DNA of 64,000 nucleotides from assembly GCA_050290785.1 (NCBI GenBank), contig JBNKIR010000053.1, forward strand, positions 62,001-126,000, written 5' to 3'. The position numbers and the translations under genes are program-made. This document shows positions 52,509 to 60,684 of the stretch, piece by piece (the first letter of the stretch is position 1; every line of letters starts with the position of its first letter). The notes below the pieces were generated by a model. It worked only from the letters and a program-made list of their open reading frames with translations. It made no database searches and had not been told where the DNA came from. The DNA comes from JAAGZL01 sp050290785. Its GTDB lineage: Bacteria; Pseudomonadota; Gammaproteobacteria; Chromatiales; Chromatiaceae.

Positions 52509-53327
52509 ATGAACATCTCAGTCATAATCCCGACCTATAACCGGGCCCATCTTTTGGCCAGGGCGCTTCAATCCGTCCTTGATCAGAGCCTGCCGGCGCA
52601 GGAGATCATTGTGGTGGATGACGGTTCCAGCGACAACACGGACGAAATGATGTCCGAACAGTTCCCGCAATGCTCTTACATACAACAACCCAATCTGGGA
52701 GTGAGCGCCGCACGCAATAGAGGGATTGAGGCTGCGACAGGTGAATGGCTGGCATTTCTCGATTCAGATGATATATGGCTACCGGGTAAACTGGAGGCCC
52801 AGCGCGATCTACTGCACCAATATCGGGAGGTAAGGATATGCCACACCGAAGAGATCTGGATTCGCGATGGCAAACGGGTCAATCAGATGAAAAAACACGC
52901 CAAGGCTGGCGGACACATCTTCCGGAACTGTCTGCCGCTCTGCGTCATCTCCCCATCATCCGTCATCATCCACCGTTCGCTGTTTGCAGAGATAGGCCTA
53001 TTCGACGAACAGCTACCGGCCTGTGAGGATTACGACCTTTGGCTGAGGATATGCTCCACCCATCCGGTGGCCTTTGTTGAGCGGCCACAGATCAAGAAAT
53101 TCGGAGGCCATGATGATCAACTCTCCCAACGCCATTGGGGCATGGATCGTTTCCGGATCATGGCGTTGGAGAAGATCATAGCCTCTGGCGTGCTAGACAA
53201 TGCAGACAGAGAGGCCGCCATACAAACACTAATCAAAAAAGCGGATATATTGGCGCAGGGGGCACAAAAGAGGGGGAAAGACGCAGATGCAGAGGTTTAT
53301 TCAAAAATCAGAGACAACTATATGTAA
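52509..53327 (+). CDS. Family 2 glycosyltransferase
   Basis: 272 residues. GT-A fold motifs: SVIIPTYNRAHLL at the start, VVDDGSSDNT, and the DXD-like FLDSDDIW (about 81-88); EDYDLWLRI (about 175-183) is the acceptor-side motif. It should transfer a sugar from a nucleotide donor to an envelope glycan; donor and acceptor unknown. It stands alone, not in a polysaccharide cluster. Confidence 0.92.
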   Translation: MNISVIIPTYNRAHLLARALQSVLDQSLPAQEIIVVDDGSSDNTDEMMSEQFPQCSYIQQPNLGVSAARNRGIEAATGEWLAFLDSDDIWLPGKLEAQRDLLHQYREVRICHTEEIWIRDGKRVNQMKKHAKAGGHIFRNCLPLCVISPSSVIIHRSLFAEIGLFDEQLPACEDYDLWLRICSTHPVAFVERPQIKKFGGHDDQLSQRHWGMDRFRIMALEKIIASGVLDNADREAAIQTLIKKADILAQGAQKRGKDADAEVYSKIRDNYM

Positions 53328-53568
53328 ACAAAATAGTTATCTCGGAAACAACCACCTTATCGCAAGCAACTTGAAAATTGCCGTCAAATGGGCGAGTCTG
53401 TATCCCAAGTGTGAATCCTTTCGCAAAACAGCATCCAAGTCACAGGCATTGATAATATGAATTATGCCAAACTGGAATCTATGAAAAATGGTGTTCGCTA
53501 CGGAGAGCAGCCTACCGTGTATTATGGGATAGACATGCATAACAGCATAAGAGGTGCTTCTCCAAATA

Positions 53569-55440
53569 ATGAACAACAAGCTCAAGCTGGAACTGGCCAA
53601 GCAGTATTACAAGCTGGCGCCGAAGGCCTCCGTCAGTCTAATCGCCCTACTTGCAGTAACCATATTATTTTATTGGGGTAAGATACCCACGCATCTCCTT
53701 GTTACATGGGGGGTGGTCAACTCCTGCGCCCTCTCGCTATTTTTTATTGCGGCCTGGCAATTCAAACGTCATGGATCAGAGGAAACTGCCGCCAGTTGGT
53801 TGCGTTTCTATGCATTTTTGCTTTTCCTACAGGACGCACCATGGGGAATGATAGGCCCCATGAGTTACTTGGTAGACGATGCGCTCTACCGCATGCTGAC
53901 ACTTTTCATGCTGGCCGGTATGACCGCCGGAATGATTATAACCCGCGGCCTGGTATTCAAGATCTATCTGGTTGCTCTAACCTCTCTATTGACTCCGATC
54001 ATCATCACCATGGCGTTGCAAGGCACAGTAACCGACAACGCCATGCTGGCCATGACTCTGATCTATATGATATTCATGACTACTATCGCCAAGAGTTACA
54101 GCGCCAGCATCAGTCGCAATATCCAGTTATGGCTGCGCAACGAAAAACTGGTCCATGAACTGCGCGCCTCCAACTCAGAGGTAGAGGAGGCAAATCGTGA
54201 ACTGCTTTCAGAGATCGAACACCGCAAACAGGTGGAAGAGGAGTTGGTTGGGGCCAAGGAGAGATCTGAACGGGCCAATGAGGCAAAGGATCAGTTCCTG
54301 GCCACGGTCAGCCACGAACTCCGTACCCCGCTGAACGGAATTATAGGATTTGCCGATTTTTTACTGCATGAAAATCTGGAAGGAAAGGCGAAACACTATA
54401 TCAGCCAGATCAACAAGGCGGCAAAAACCCTGCAGAGCATTGTAAATGACATCCTGGATATCACCGCCATTGAAGCTGGCCATATCAGACTTTACGACGA
54501 GCCATTCTCACTGCGCGCAGAGATGCAGGATCTGCTGGACATGATGAATCCTATTGCAGAAGGTAAGGGTTTGTCTCTCAAGCTTAATGTGGATGAATCC
54601 GCAAAAGACGATCTAAACGGTGATATCAATCGATTGAGGCAGATCATCGGCAACCTTATTTCCAATGCCTTGAAATATACTGAAACCGGGCATGTAAATC
54701 TTAATATAAGACATATGGATACCAGCAACGGCAAAGAGGTCCTACGCTTTGAGGTCAAGGATACCGGGGTAGGCATCAATGAAGAGGCACTGGAATTCAT
54801 CTTTAAAAACTTCACCCGACTGGAAAACTTTGAAACTCGCGGCAGCGAGGGCATCGGCCTGGGACTGGCTATCGTCAAAAGCCTGGTCAATAAGATGAAC
54901 GGAAAACTGGAGGTACAGAGTACGCCAGGCAAAGGATCATGTTTCAGCTGTGAATTGACCTTTGAACAGGGATCGGGAATAAGTGCACAGGCACGGCGCG
55001 AACATACCGGGAAGCTTTCGCGCAAACATTGGAAAAGGTTCAATGTACTGGTCGTAGATGATAACGAAATCAATCGCATGCTTCTGTCTGCCTTCCTTAC
55101 CGACCTGGGTATCCGGTTTGCCGAGGCCAGCGGCGGACAGGAGGCGCTGAACCTTATTCGTAACGGCGATTTCAATCTGATACTTATGGACATTCAGATG
55201 CCGGATATCAGCGGTATCGACATTGCCAACATATTAAGTCATGAGCTTGACCCCATGCCGGTGATGATCGCGGTTACCGCCCATGCGTTTCCCGAACAAC
55301 GCCAGGCCATTCTTGATGCCGGTTTTACCGAATACCTCCCCAAACCAATCACGATCGACGATCTGGACAAAACCCTTACGCGGATCTACCAGTCTGGATA
55401 TATTGATGGCGAGGTTTCAGATCAATCGGCATTTGGATGA
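53569..55440 (+). CDS. Hybrid histidine kinase with membrane sensor
   Basis: 623 residues from the ATG at 53569; a GTG five codons earlier (53554) is also possible. About six membrane helices (about 20-185) form the input, followed by a coiled coil (about 190-245), HisKA with SHELRTPLNGIIGF, an ATPase domain with N-, G1- (DTGVGI) and G2-boxes (GIGLGLAI), and a C-terminal receiver with VDDNEINRM and the Asp in LMDIQMPDISG. No separate regulator or HPt gene is adjacent. The frame upstream (53328-53553) holds nothing I can support. Confidence 0.93.
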   Translation: MNNKLKLELAKQYYKLAPKASVSLIALLAVTILFYWGKIPTHLLVTWGVVNSCALSLFFIAAWQFKRHGSEETAASWLRFYAFLLFLQDAPWGMIGPMSYLVDDALYRMLTLFMLAGMTAGMIITRGLVFKIYLVALTSLLTPIIITMALQGTVTDNAMLAMTLIYMIFMTTIAKSYSASISRNIQLWLRNEKLVHELRASNSEVEEANRELLSEIEHRKQVEEELVGAKERSERANEAKDQFLATVSHELRTPLNGIIGFADFLLHENLEGKAKHYISQINKAAKTLQSIVNDILDITAIEAGHIRLYDEPFSLRAEMQDLLDMMNPIAEGKGLSLKLNVDESAKDDLNGDINRLRQIIGNLISNALKYTETGHVNLNIRHMDTSNGKEVLRFEVKDTGVGINEEALEFIFKNFTRLENFETRGSEGIGLGLAIVKSLVNKMNGKLEVQSTPGKGSCFSCELTFEQGSGISAQARREHTGKLSRKHWKRFNVLVVDDNEINRMLLSAFLTDLGIRFAEASGGQEALNLIRNGDFNLILMDIQMPDISGIDIANILSHELDPMPVMIAVTAHAFPEQRQAILDAGFTEYLPKPITIDDLDKTLTRIYQSGYIDGEVSDQSAFG

Positions 55441-55504
55441 TCAATCATACCAAACTATAGTACTGCTGCTCTGATTTCAAAAAATAATATAACAAGGCAA
55501 AACT

Positions 55505-56062
55505 ATGTCATCTAAAAACATTCTGGTGTTAATCGCATTTACCCTCGCCGTTGGCTGCGCAGGATCTCCATATACGGACCACGCAAAGCAGATACCATGG
55601 GAAAAAGGTAAATCCAAATATTATCTTGGTTCTTTGGAAGTACACCTCACATTGGGACATGGGGCAATCCCCGGAGACACTTCATATTCAACAGAGGAAC
55701 AATTGGAAGAGCAATTTAAAAAGGCAATTACTGCAGCATTAACTAACAAGGGCATATTCACTTCGGACCCCTCAACTGCAGATGCCAGCTTAGACATACG
55801 CCTAGATTACACGCGCACATTTAACTACGGCGGGAAAGCACTAAATAAGCCGAAAATCTCACATGACGTAGACATCATGAAAGATGGTGAAAAACTGGTA
55901 ACCATCAGCAAAGGCAGCTACACAACAAAATACTCTTACTTCGAAGAAATAGCGGTTAATGTAAAAATAGCTGCCTTCAACTGGGGCGCTGAGGATGAGT
56001 TGAAAGATATTGATCTGATATCTGAAAATATTGCGAATGATCTGTTTAATGTTGGTAAATAA
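55505..56062 (+). CDS. Predicted lipoprotein, unknown function
   Basis: 185 residues with a signal peptide and lipobox (LAVGC, Cys near 18), so it is probably lipid-anchored. The mature part has a strand-helix pattern with LDIRLDYTRTF and a C-terminal SENIANDLFNVGK, as in DUF4410-like lipoproteins; that link is tentative. It begins 64 bases after the hybrid kinase gene in the same direction. Confidence 0.8.
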   Translation: MSSKNILVLIAFTLAVGCAGSPYTDHAKQIPWEKGKSKYYLGSLEVHLTLGHGAIPGDTSYSTEEQLEEQFKKAITAALTNKGIFTSDPSTADASLDIRLDYTRTFNYGGKALNKPKISHDVDIMKDGEKLVTISKGSYTTKYSYFEEIAVNVKIAAFNWGAEDELKDIDLISENIANDLFNVGK

Positions 56063-56238
56063 TAAACAGAAGAAATAGATATCATCCACACACGGTAAAT
56101 GTGGATTATTATCAATAAATAGAGATAAACGCCTATCACAGCAGACGATTGCGTTCCAATTATCTCCATTAGTTTTCCTGTGCCGGTTCCATGGCACAAC
56201 ACAGGGAGTACACACAGTCACGCGAGGAGGCAATAATC

Positions 56239-56697
56239 ATGAACATCACAATCACCAGCACCGCATTTGCTGAAGGAGACATGATCCCGAGGAAGTACAC
56301 CTGTGACGGAACAAATACCTCCCCTCCCCTGGCATGGTCCGGTGTTCCCGAAAATACGAAGAGCCTTGCGCTTATCAATGATGATCCTGATGCCCCCATG
56401 GGCATCTGGGTGCACTGGGTTTTATTTAACATACCACCAAGCGTCAAAAACCTGATCCAGGACATCCCGCCAACCAAGACCTTGGAAAATGGCGCAAAAC
56501 ACGGCATCAACGATTTTGGACGGTTCGGCTACGGTGGGCCATGTCCTCCCGGCGGGACACATCGATACTATTTCAAGCTCTACGCCCTGGATACAGAGCT
56601 ATCGCAGGAACCGGGACTTACCAAGGATGAGCTGCTTGAGGCCATGCAGGGGCATGTACTGGCCGAGGGGAAGCTGATGGGTAAATACCAGAGGTAA
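56239..56697 (+). CDS. YbhB/YbcL-like PEBP family protein
   Basis: 152 residues from the ATG at 56239, which has GAGGAGG 8 bases upstream; the frame extends 16 codons more without support. PEBP-fold motifs are present: YTCDGTNTSPPLAWSGVP, DDPDAPMG, WVHWVLFNIP and GYGGPCPPGGTHRY. It is a cytoplasmic phosphatidylethanolamine-binding-like protein (no signal peptide); its role in bacteria is unknown. Confidence 0.93.
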   Translation: MNITITSTAFAEGDMIPRKYTCDGTNTSPPLAWSGVPENTKSLALINDDPDAPMGIWVHWVLFNIPPSVKNLIQDIPPTKTLENGAKHGINDFGRFGYGGPCPPGGTHRYYFKLYALDTELSQEPGLTKDELLEAMQGHVLAEGKLMGKYQR

Positions 56698-56838
56698 GTG
56701 AAATCCCAAATGATCAGGTTCGCATGATGGGTATCACCCGCCAAATATAATAACAGGCACAACATGGCACAGAACATTATTTTTTATGCATCTATTCTAA
56801 CCACCAGCACACCACAACCCCGGGTGCCCTTTTCTCTC

Positions 56839-56872
56839 GTCTATTTCTTTTGGGCACACAAAAGAAATAGAC
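56839..56872. repeat. Palindromic repeat element with 13-bp arms
   Basis: GTCTATTTCTTTT (56839-56851) and AAAAGAAATAGAC (56860-56872) pair perfectly around GGGCACAC. The preceding GGTGCCC and the TTCTTTTGGGCA core resemble dispersed palindromic repeats seen in many gammaproteobacterial genomes (from memory, not a search). Confidence 0.55.
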
Positions 56873-56970
56873 TCGCAACTAACGCGCGGAAGCAAGATAA
56901 ATGTTTCTGACTAGACATGCTGCGAAACTAGTTGCCAAAATTATCTATAAGCACCTGGAGCTCGCGATCA

Positions 56971-56982
56971 ATCCCGCGGGAT
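56971..56982. repeat. REP-like palindrome
   Basis: ATCCCGCGGGAT is a perfect 12-bp palindrome within TCA-ATCCCGCGGGAT-GACG; the CCCGCGGG core with GTCAT-like flank resembles a reduced REP sequence. Confidence 0.3.
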
Positions 56983-57050
56983 GACGAGTATTTATAAATA
57001 ACCCGCAATCACCTGACCGAAAATGTCACAGATTTCGCACAGTTATGTGA

Positions 57051-57079
57051 TTGACCTGCCTTGGCGCATATTTTCTACT
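57051..57079 (+). promoter_or_regulatory. Predicted sigma-70 promoter of the DUF2147 gene
   Basis: TTGACC (57051-57056), 17 bases, TCTACT (57074-57079), with a start near 57086 and the ATG at 57109. Confidence 0.5.
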
Positions 57080-57108
57080 ATTTCATATAGTAACGACTGG
57101 ATGAAAAC

Positions 57109-57558
57109 ATGAAAAATACAATTAGACTTATTTTGTTACCGCTTTTATTCTGCCTCGCCGTTACGGCGCCTGCCATTGCGAAGCAGGAATCTATCGTCGG
57201 GAGCTGGAAGACCATCGACGACAAGACCAACGAACCCAAGTCCATCGTACGAATCTACAAAAGGGGTGACAAATATTACGGTCAGGTCACCAGGCTGTTC
57301 AGGAAGAAGGGGGAAGACCCTGATCCCCGCTGCACCAAATGCCAGGATGGCGACCCGCGCAAAGATAAACGGGTTAAAGGCATGGTGATCATGCAGGGTC
57401 TGGTCAAGAAAGGCGAAGAGTACAGCGGCGGCAAGATCCTCGACCCCAAAAACGGCAAGGTCTACAAGTGCAAGCTATGGCTGGAAAACGGCAAGCTGAA
57501 AGTGCGTGGATACGTGGGTATATTCTTCCGTACCCAGACCTGGTACAGGGTTAAATAG
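57109..57558 (+). CDS. DUF2147 exported protein
   Basis: 149 residues: a signal peptide (to about APAIAKQ) and a DUF2147 domain with IVGSWKTIDDKTNEPKS, the Cys pair CTKCQDGDPR and a C-terminal VRGYVGIFFRTQTWYRV. These small periplasmic beta-barrel-like proteins have no proven function. Own promoter upstream and strong terminator downstream, so it is a single-gene unit. Confidence 0.93.
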   Translation: MKNTIRLILLPLLFCLAVTAPAIAKQESIVGSWKTIDDKTNEPKSIVRIYKRGDKYYGQVTRLFRKKGEDPDPRCTKCQDGDPRKDKRVKGMVIMQGLVKKGEEYSGGKILDPKNGKVYKCKLWLENGKLKVRGYVGIFFRTQTWYRVK

Positions 57559-57582
57559 TAACTTTTACCTAAAGCGGTACTT

Positions 57583-57615
57583 TGGTGTAGGCTCATCGCC
57601 TACACCATTTTTTTT
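57583..57615 (+). terminator. Rho-independent terminator overlapping the ubiV stop
   Basis: TGGTGTAGGC-TCATC-GCCTACACCA (57583-57607) forms a perfect 10-bp stem, followed by eight T (57608-57615). The right arm and T tract are also the last codons (Lys-Lys-Met-Val-stop) of ubiV on the other strand. Confidence 0.9.
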
Positions 57616-58520
57616 GCCTCGGCCTTGACCTTGGTCTCCATGCCGGCATCTCCGTGCCAATAACCGTCACAGGACCCAACCGGCAGCAGTGGCTCCAGCT
57701 TGCTGTTTCCCTCCTCCAGCCCCATCTCCCTGGTCAGACATTTATGGAAGATATCCACGATCTCGTCGGTAGAACTGGATTGGGGACTGATACGCACCAC
57801 GTCCACATTCAGCTCCCGCATGTGGTCCAGTTCGGGCAGCAGATTGAAGGTGTGTGCCGATTGGGTCTGGATACCGTTCAGGGCCAGAAAGCTGGTATCG
57901 TCCTGGGCCTTAAGCATCAGTCCATCCGGATAGTCAAAGCAAAGATACTGGCAATTATCCTTCGGCAGATTGCGTGACCGGGCGGTAAAGCAGCGGGCCG
58001 AATAGGCCAGTGGCAGCCGTCCCAGGGCAAATACCTCGACCTCCACATCCTCAGGGCTCTCGGCCCTGATATCGGCCATGGTCTGCCAGGATAGTTCCAC
58101 CGGTAATACCCAGCGCTTAAGCCCCTGCTGCGCCAGCAGTCCCACGGTACGCCCATTGTAGACGTTTACACTATGACCGGTAACGAACGGCCTACCCTCA
58201 CGCAGGTGGACGGCCCCCATATCGTTGGCCTCAATCATATACCTGTCGTTACTGCATATACGGCGCAGACGAATAAGCTCGGACTCCGCCTCGAGCAGGG
58301 CCAGAGTGGACAGCACCACCTCCTTGCCTGCGGCCTGCAGACGTTCAGCGATGGCAAACCAGTCGTCCGTGCTGACCTGGTTGCGTTTGGAACATACGGT
58401 CTCTCCCAGGTAGACGATATCCACCGGCGATGCCTCCACCCATTCATAAAACTCCAGCACTTGGTCACGGGACCAAAAATACAGGATGGGGCCGAGGGAG
58501 AGTTTCGGCTGTTTGCTCAT
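57600..58520 (-). CDS. ubiV: UbiV, O2-independent ubiquinone hydroxylation protein
   Basis: 306 residues, peptidase-U32-like fold. Iron-sulfur ligand candidates are Cys in GETVCSKRN and the trio in YSARC ... DNCQYLC, matching the four-Cys [4Fe-4S] pattern of UbiV. With UbiU and UbiT it hydroxylates ubiquinone precursors without oxygen. It is 73 bases after ubiU in the same direction. Its last codons overlap the terminator of the convergent DUF2147 gene. Confidence 0.93.
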   Translation of the reverse strand: MSKQPKLSLGPILYFWSRDQVLEFYEWVEASPVDIVYLGETVCSKRNQVSTDDWFAIAERLQAAGKEVVLSTLALLEAESELIRLRRICSNDRYMIEANDMGAVHLREGRPFVTGHSVNVYNGRTVGLLAQQGLKRWVLPVELSWQTMADIRAESPEDVEVEVFALGRLPLAYSARCFTARSRNLPKDNCQYLCFDYPDGLMLKAQDDTSFLALNGIQTQSAHTFNLLPELDHMRELNVDVVRISPQSSSTDEIVDIFHKCLTREMGLEEGNSKLEPLLPVGSCDGYWHGDAGMETKVKAEAKKMV

Positions 58521-58593
58521 ACTTGCTAACCTTTGAATCTGTCTATTTGATTAACCTGGGTCGGTATCGATCTATACAACCACGATGAAAAAA

Positions 58594-59586
58594 CTACTGC
58601 CAGGGACGATGATAGGCGCCAAGCGTGGTCTGGGTGCCTTCCGACACCTTACCCAACTCCTCCATCCAGTCGTCCTGCGCCTGGAAGGCATCCAGGTCCC
58701 TGCTACAGGCATCTATGGCCGCCCGCCACACCCTGGTCACCTGTTCCACATACACCGGACTGCGCTGACGCCCCTCTATCTTCACCGCCCGCACCCCGGC
58801 CTTAATCAGCTGGGGCAACAGCTCCAGTGTATTCAGGCTGGTGGGATCCTCAATGGCGTGATAGGTGTGACCGCCCACCTTGAAGCTACCCTTGCACAGG
58901 GTCGGGTAACCCGCGTTCTCGCCCTTGGCATAGCGTTCGATCAGCACTCCACCCAGTCTGGTCTCAAGTCCGTTCGCCGTCTCCCGCCACTCGACATGGC
59001 TTGCCGGCGAACATGCGCCATAGGTGTTGGGCGAACGTCCGGTGGCATAGGAGGATAGTATACAGCGCCCCTCCACCATCACACACAGACTACCGAAGCC
59101 GAAGATCTCGATCTCGAAGGGACTGTTTTCGATCACATGTTGTACCTGGCTCATGGAGAGCACACGTGGCAATACCGCCCGGCGCACATTGAAGTGGTCC
59201 TTGTAGAACCTAAGGGCCTCGTAGTTGGTTGCGGACCCCTGAACCGAGAGATGCAGATTCAATCCCTCCTTTTTGCTGGCATAGTCCAATACGCCTATGT
59301 CTGCAGCGATCAGGGCGTCCACCCCCATATCCGCCGCCTGGTCCACCGCCCTCTGCCACCTTTCCCATCCCTTCGGTTGTGGATAGGTGTTTAGGGCGAT
59401 AAACACCCTGGAGCCGCGATCATGGGCATACTTTATCCCCTCCGCGATCTTGGACGGACCAAAGTTGAGGCCGGCAAAGTGCCTGGCGTTGGTGTCATCC
59501 CGGAATCCGAGATAGACCGCATCTGCGCCATTATCTACCGCCGCCTTGAGAGATGGCAGATTACCTGCCGGACATACCAGTTCCAT
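58594..59586 (-). CDS. ubiU: UbiU, O2-independent ubiquinone hydroxylation protein
   Basis: 330 residues, peptidase-U32-like. The start MELVCPAGNLPSLKAAVDNG is typical, and four Cys (SLCVMVEGRC, GACSPA, LCKGSF) fit the [4Fe-4S] ligands of UbiU. It forms a complex with UbiV for anaerobic ubiquinone synthesis, useful for a bacterium that lives near oxic-anoxic borders. It starts 22 bases after the yhcC stop and leads into ubiV. Confidence 0.94.
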   Translation of the reverse strand: MELVCPAGNLPSLKAAVDNGADAVYLGFRDDTNARHFAGLNFGPSKIAEGIKYAHDRGSRVFIALNTYPQPKGWERWQRAVDQAADMGVDALIAADIGVLDYASKKEGLNLHLSVQGSATNYEALRFYKDHFNVRRAVLPRVLSMSQVQHVIENSPFEIEIFGFGSLCVMVEGRCILSSYATGRSPNTYGACSPASHVEWRETANGLETRLGGVLIERYAKGENAGYPTLCKGSFKVGGHTYHAIEDPTSLNTLELLPQLIKAGVRAVKIEGRQRSPVYVEQVTRVWRAAIDACSRDLDAFQAQDDWMEELGKVSEGTQTTLGAYHRPWQ

Positions 59587-59608
59587 ACTTCAACTTCCGA
59601 TAACTATC

Positions 59609-60580
59609 TTAAAATCTAGCCCTTACCCCATCAGACCCGGAACCTGCCGCACGGGTCATCAGATTACCTAAGGCCGCACCCTGTCTGGTGCCGCGCTGTT
59701 GTAATTCACGCTCGATGCCATTCAGGACCATCCACTTCTTGCTGCACCACTCCGGCGCCAACAGGATATCGCTCGCCGCGGTGCCGGTCACCCGGTGATA
59801 CAACACCTCTGGAGGTGTATGTTCTATCATATCCGCGGCGATACTGAGGTAGCGGTAAAGGCCCATGGGGCTGTATTCTCCCCGCCGCCACTCATTGGCC
59901 AGGGCCGTGCCTTTCACCACATGCAACGGATGCAGCTTCAGGCCGTCTATCCCCAGGTCGATCACCGCCTCCAGACTCTCCATGGCCTCTCTCCTGCCTT
60001 CACCAGGCATCCCCACGATAAGATGGGTGCAGACCGGCAGACCACGTCTCCTGGACCTCTCTACCGCATCCCGGTATTCGGCAAAACCATGACCACGATT
60101 CACCCGCTCCAGGGTACGGTCGGATATGCTCTGCAGGCCAAGTTCCAGCCAGACCTCATGCCCCTGATCCTGAAACTCCATCAACAGGTCCAACACCCGG
60201 TCCGGGACACAATCCGGCCTGGTCCCTATGGATAGACCCACAACATCGGGTTCCGCCAGGGCCTGTCTATAGAGTACCGAGAGCTGTTCCACATCGGCAT
60301 AGGTGTTGGTATATGCCTGAAAATACGCGATAAAACGCCTGGCCCCGGTGCGCTTGGCTATCACCTTGCGCCCCGCCTCTATCTGTTCTCCCACCAGGGG
60401 CTCTCTCTTGGCATTGGGACTGAAGGAGCTGTTGTTACAGAAGGTGCATCCACCGATACCCTTACTCCCATCGCGGTTGGGACAGGTCATGCCTGCGTTG
60501 ATGGCAAGCTTGTGCACCCGTTCACCGTAGCGAAACAGCAGGTCCTGACCGAATGTATTTACGTAGTCTGAGAGGGCCAT
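59609..60580 (-). CDS. yhcC: YhcC-family radical SAM protein
   Basis: 323 residues. The radical-SAM cluster motif is CPNRDGSKGIGGCTFC (Cys-X11-Cys-X2-Cys, about 33-48), the spacing of the YhcC/TIGR01212 family. Start VNTFGQDLLFRYGERVHKL fits the E. coli homologue. The reaction is unknown. It is the first gene of yhcC-ubiU-ubiV; an FNR-like box lies 12-25 bases before its ATG. Confidence 0.92.
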   Translation of the reverse strand: MALSDYVNTFGQDLLFRYGERVHKLAINAGMTCPNRDGSKGIGGCTFCNNSSFSPNAKREPLVGEQIEAGRKVIAKRTGARRFIAYFQAYTNTYADVEQLSVLYRQALAEPDVVGLSIGTRPDCVPDRVLDLLMEFQDQGHEVWLELGLQSISDRTLERVNRGHGFAEYRDAVERSRRRGLPVCTHLIVGMPGEGRREAMESLEAVIDLGIDGLKLHPLHVVKGTALANEWRRGEYSPMGLYRYLSIAADMIEHTPPEVLYHRVTGTAASDILLAPEWCSKKWMVLNGIERELQQRGTRQGAALGNLMTRAAGSGSDGVRARF

Positions 60581-60591
60581 TTGCCTATTCT

Positions 60592-60605
60592 CTGATAAAA
60601 ATCAA
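60592..60605. promoter_or_regulatory. FNR-like box before yhcC-ubiU-ubiV
   Basis: CTGAT-AAAA-ATCAA matches the FNR/Anr consensus TTGAT-N4-ATCAA at 9 of 10 positions. Its centre is only ~18 bases upstream of the yhcC ATG, too close for classical activation from -41.5. Confidence 0.4.
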
Positions 60606-60684
60606 TTTTTAAATGATAGCACTACAGGCTATGTATACTACCATGTAAGATTTATTGAAAATCAGCTATAGGCCTAAAACTACA

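Larger units (their letters stand above)
56698..57108. other. Gene-free 411-bp gap with repeat-like hairpins
   Basis: No open frame here can be supported. It holds the 13-bp-arm hairpin at 56839-56872, the 12-bp palindrome at 56971-56982, and a promoter-like site at 57051-57079 for the DUF2147 gene. The rest shows no recognisable feature. Confidence 0.6.

Noticed and set aside
53457..53681. A 74-codon open frame before the hybrid kinase
   Set aside because: It overlaps the kinase start in another frame, has no recognisable features and ends in frame-shifted kinase codons.
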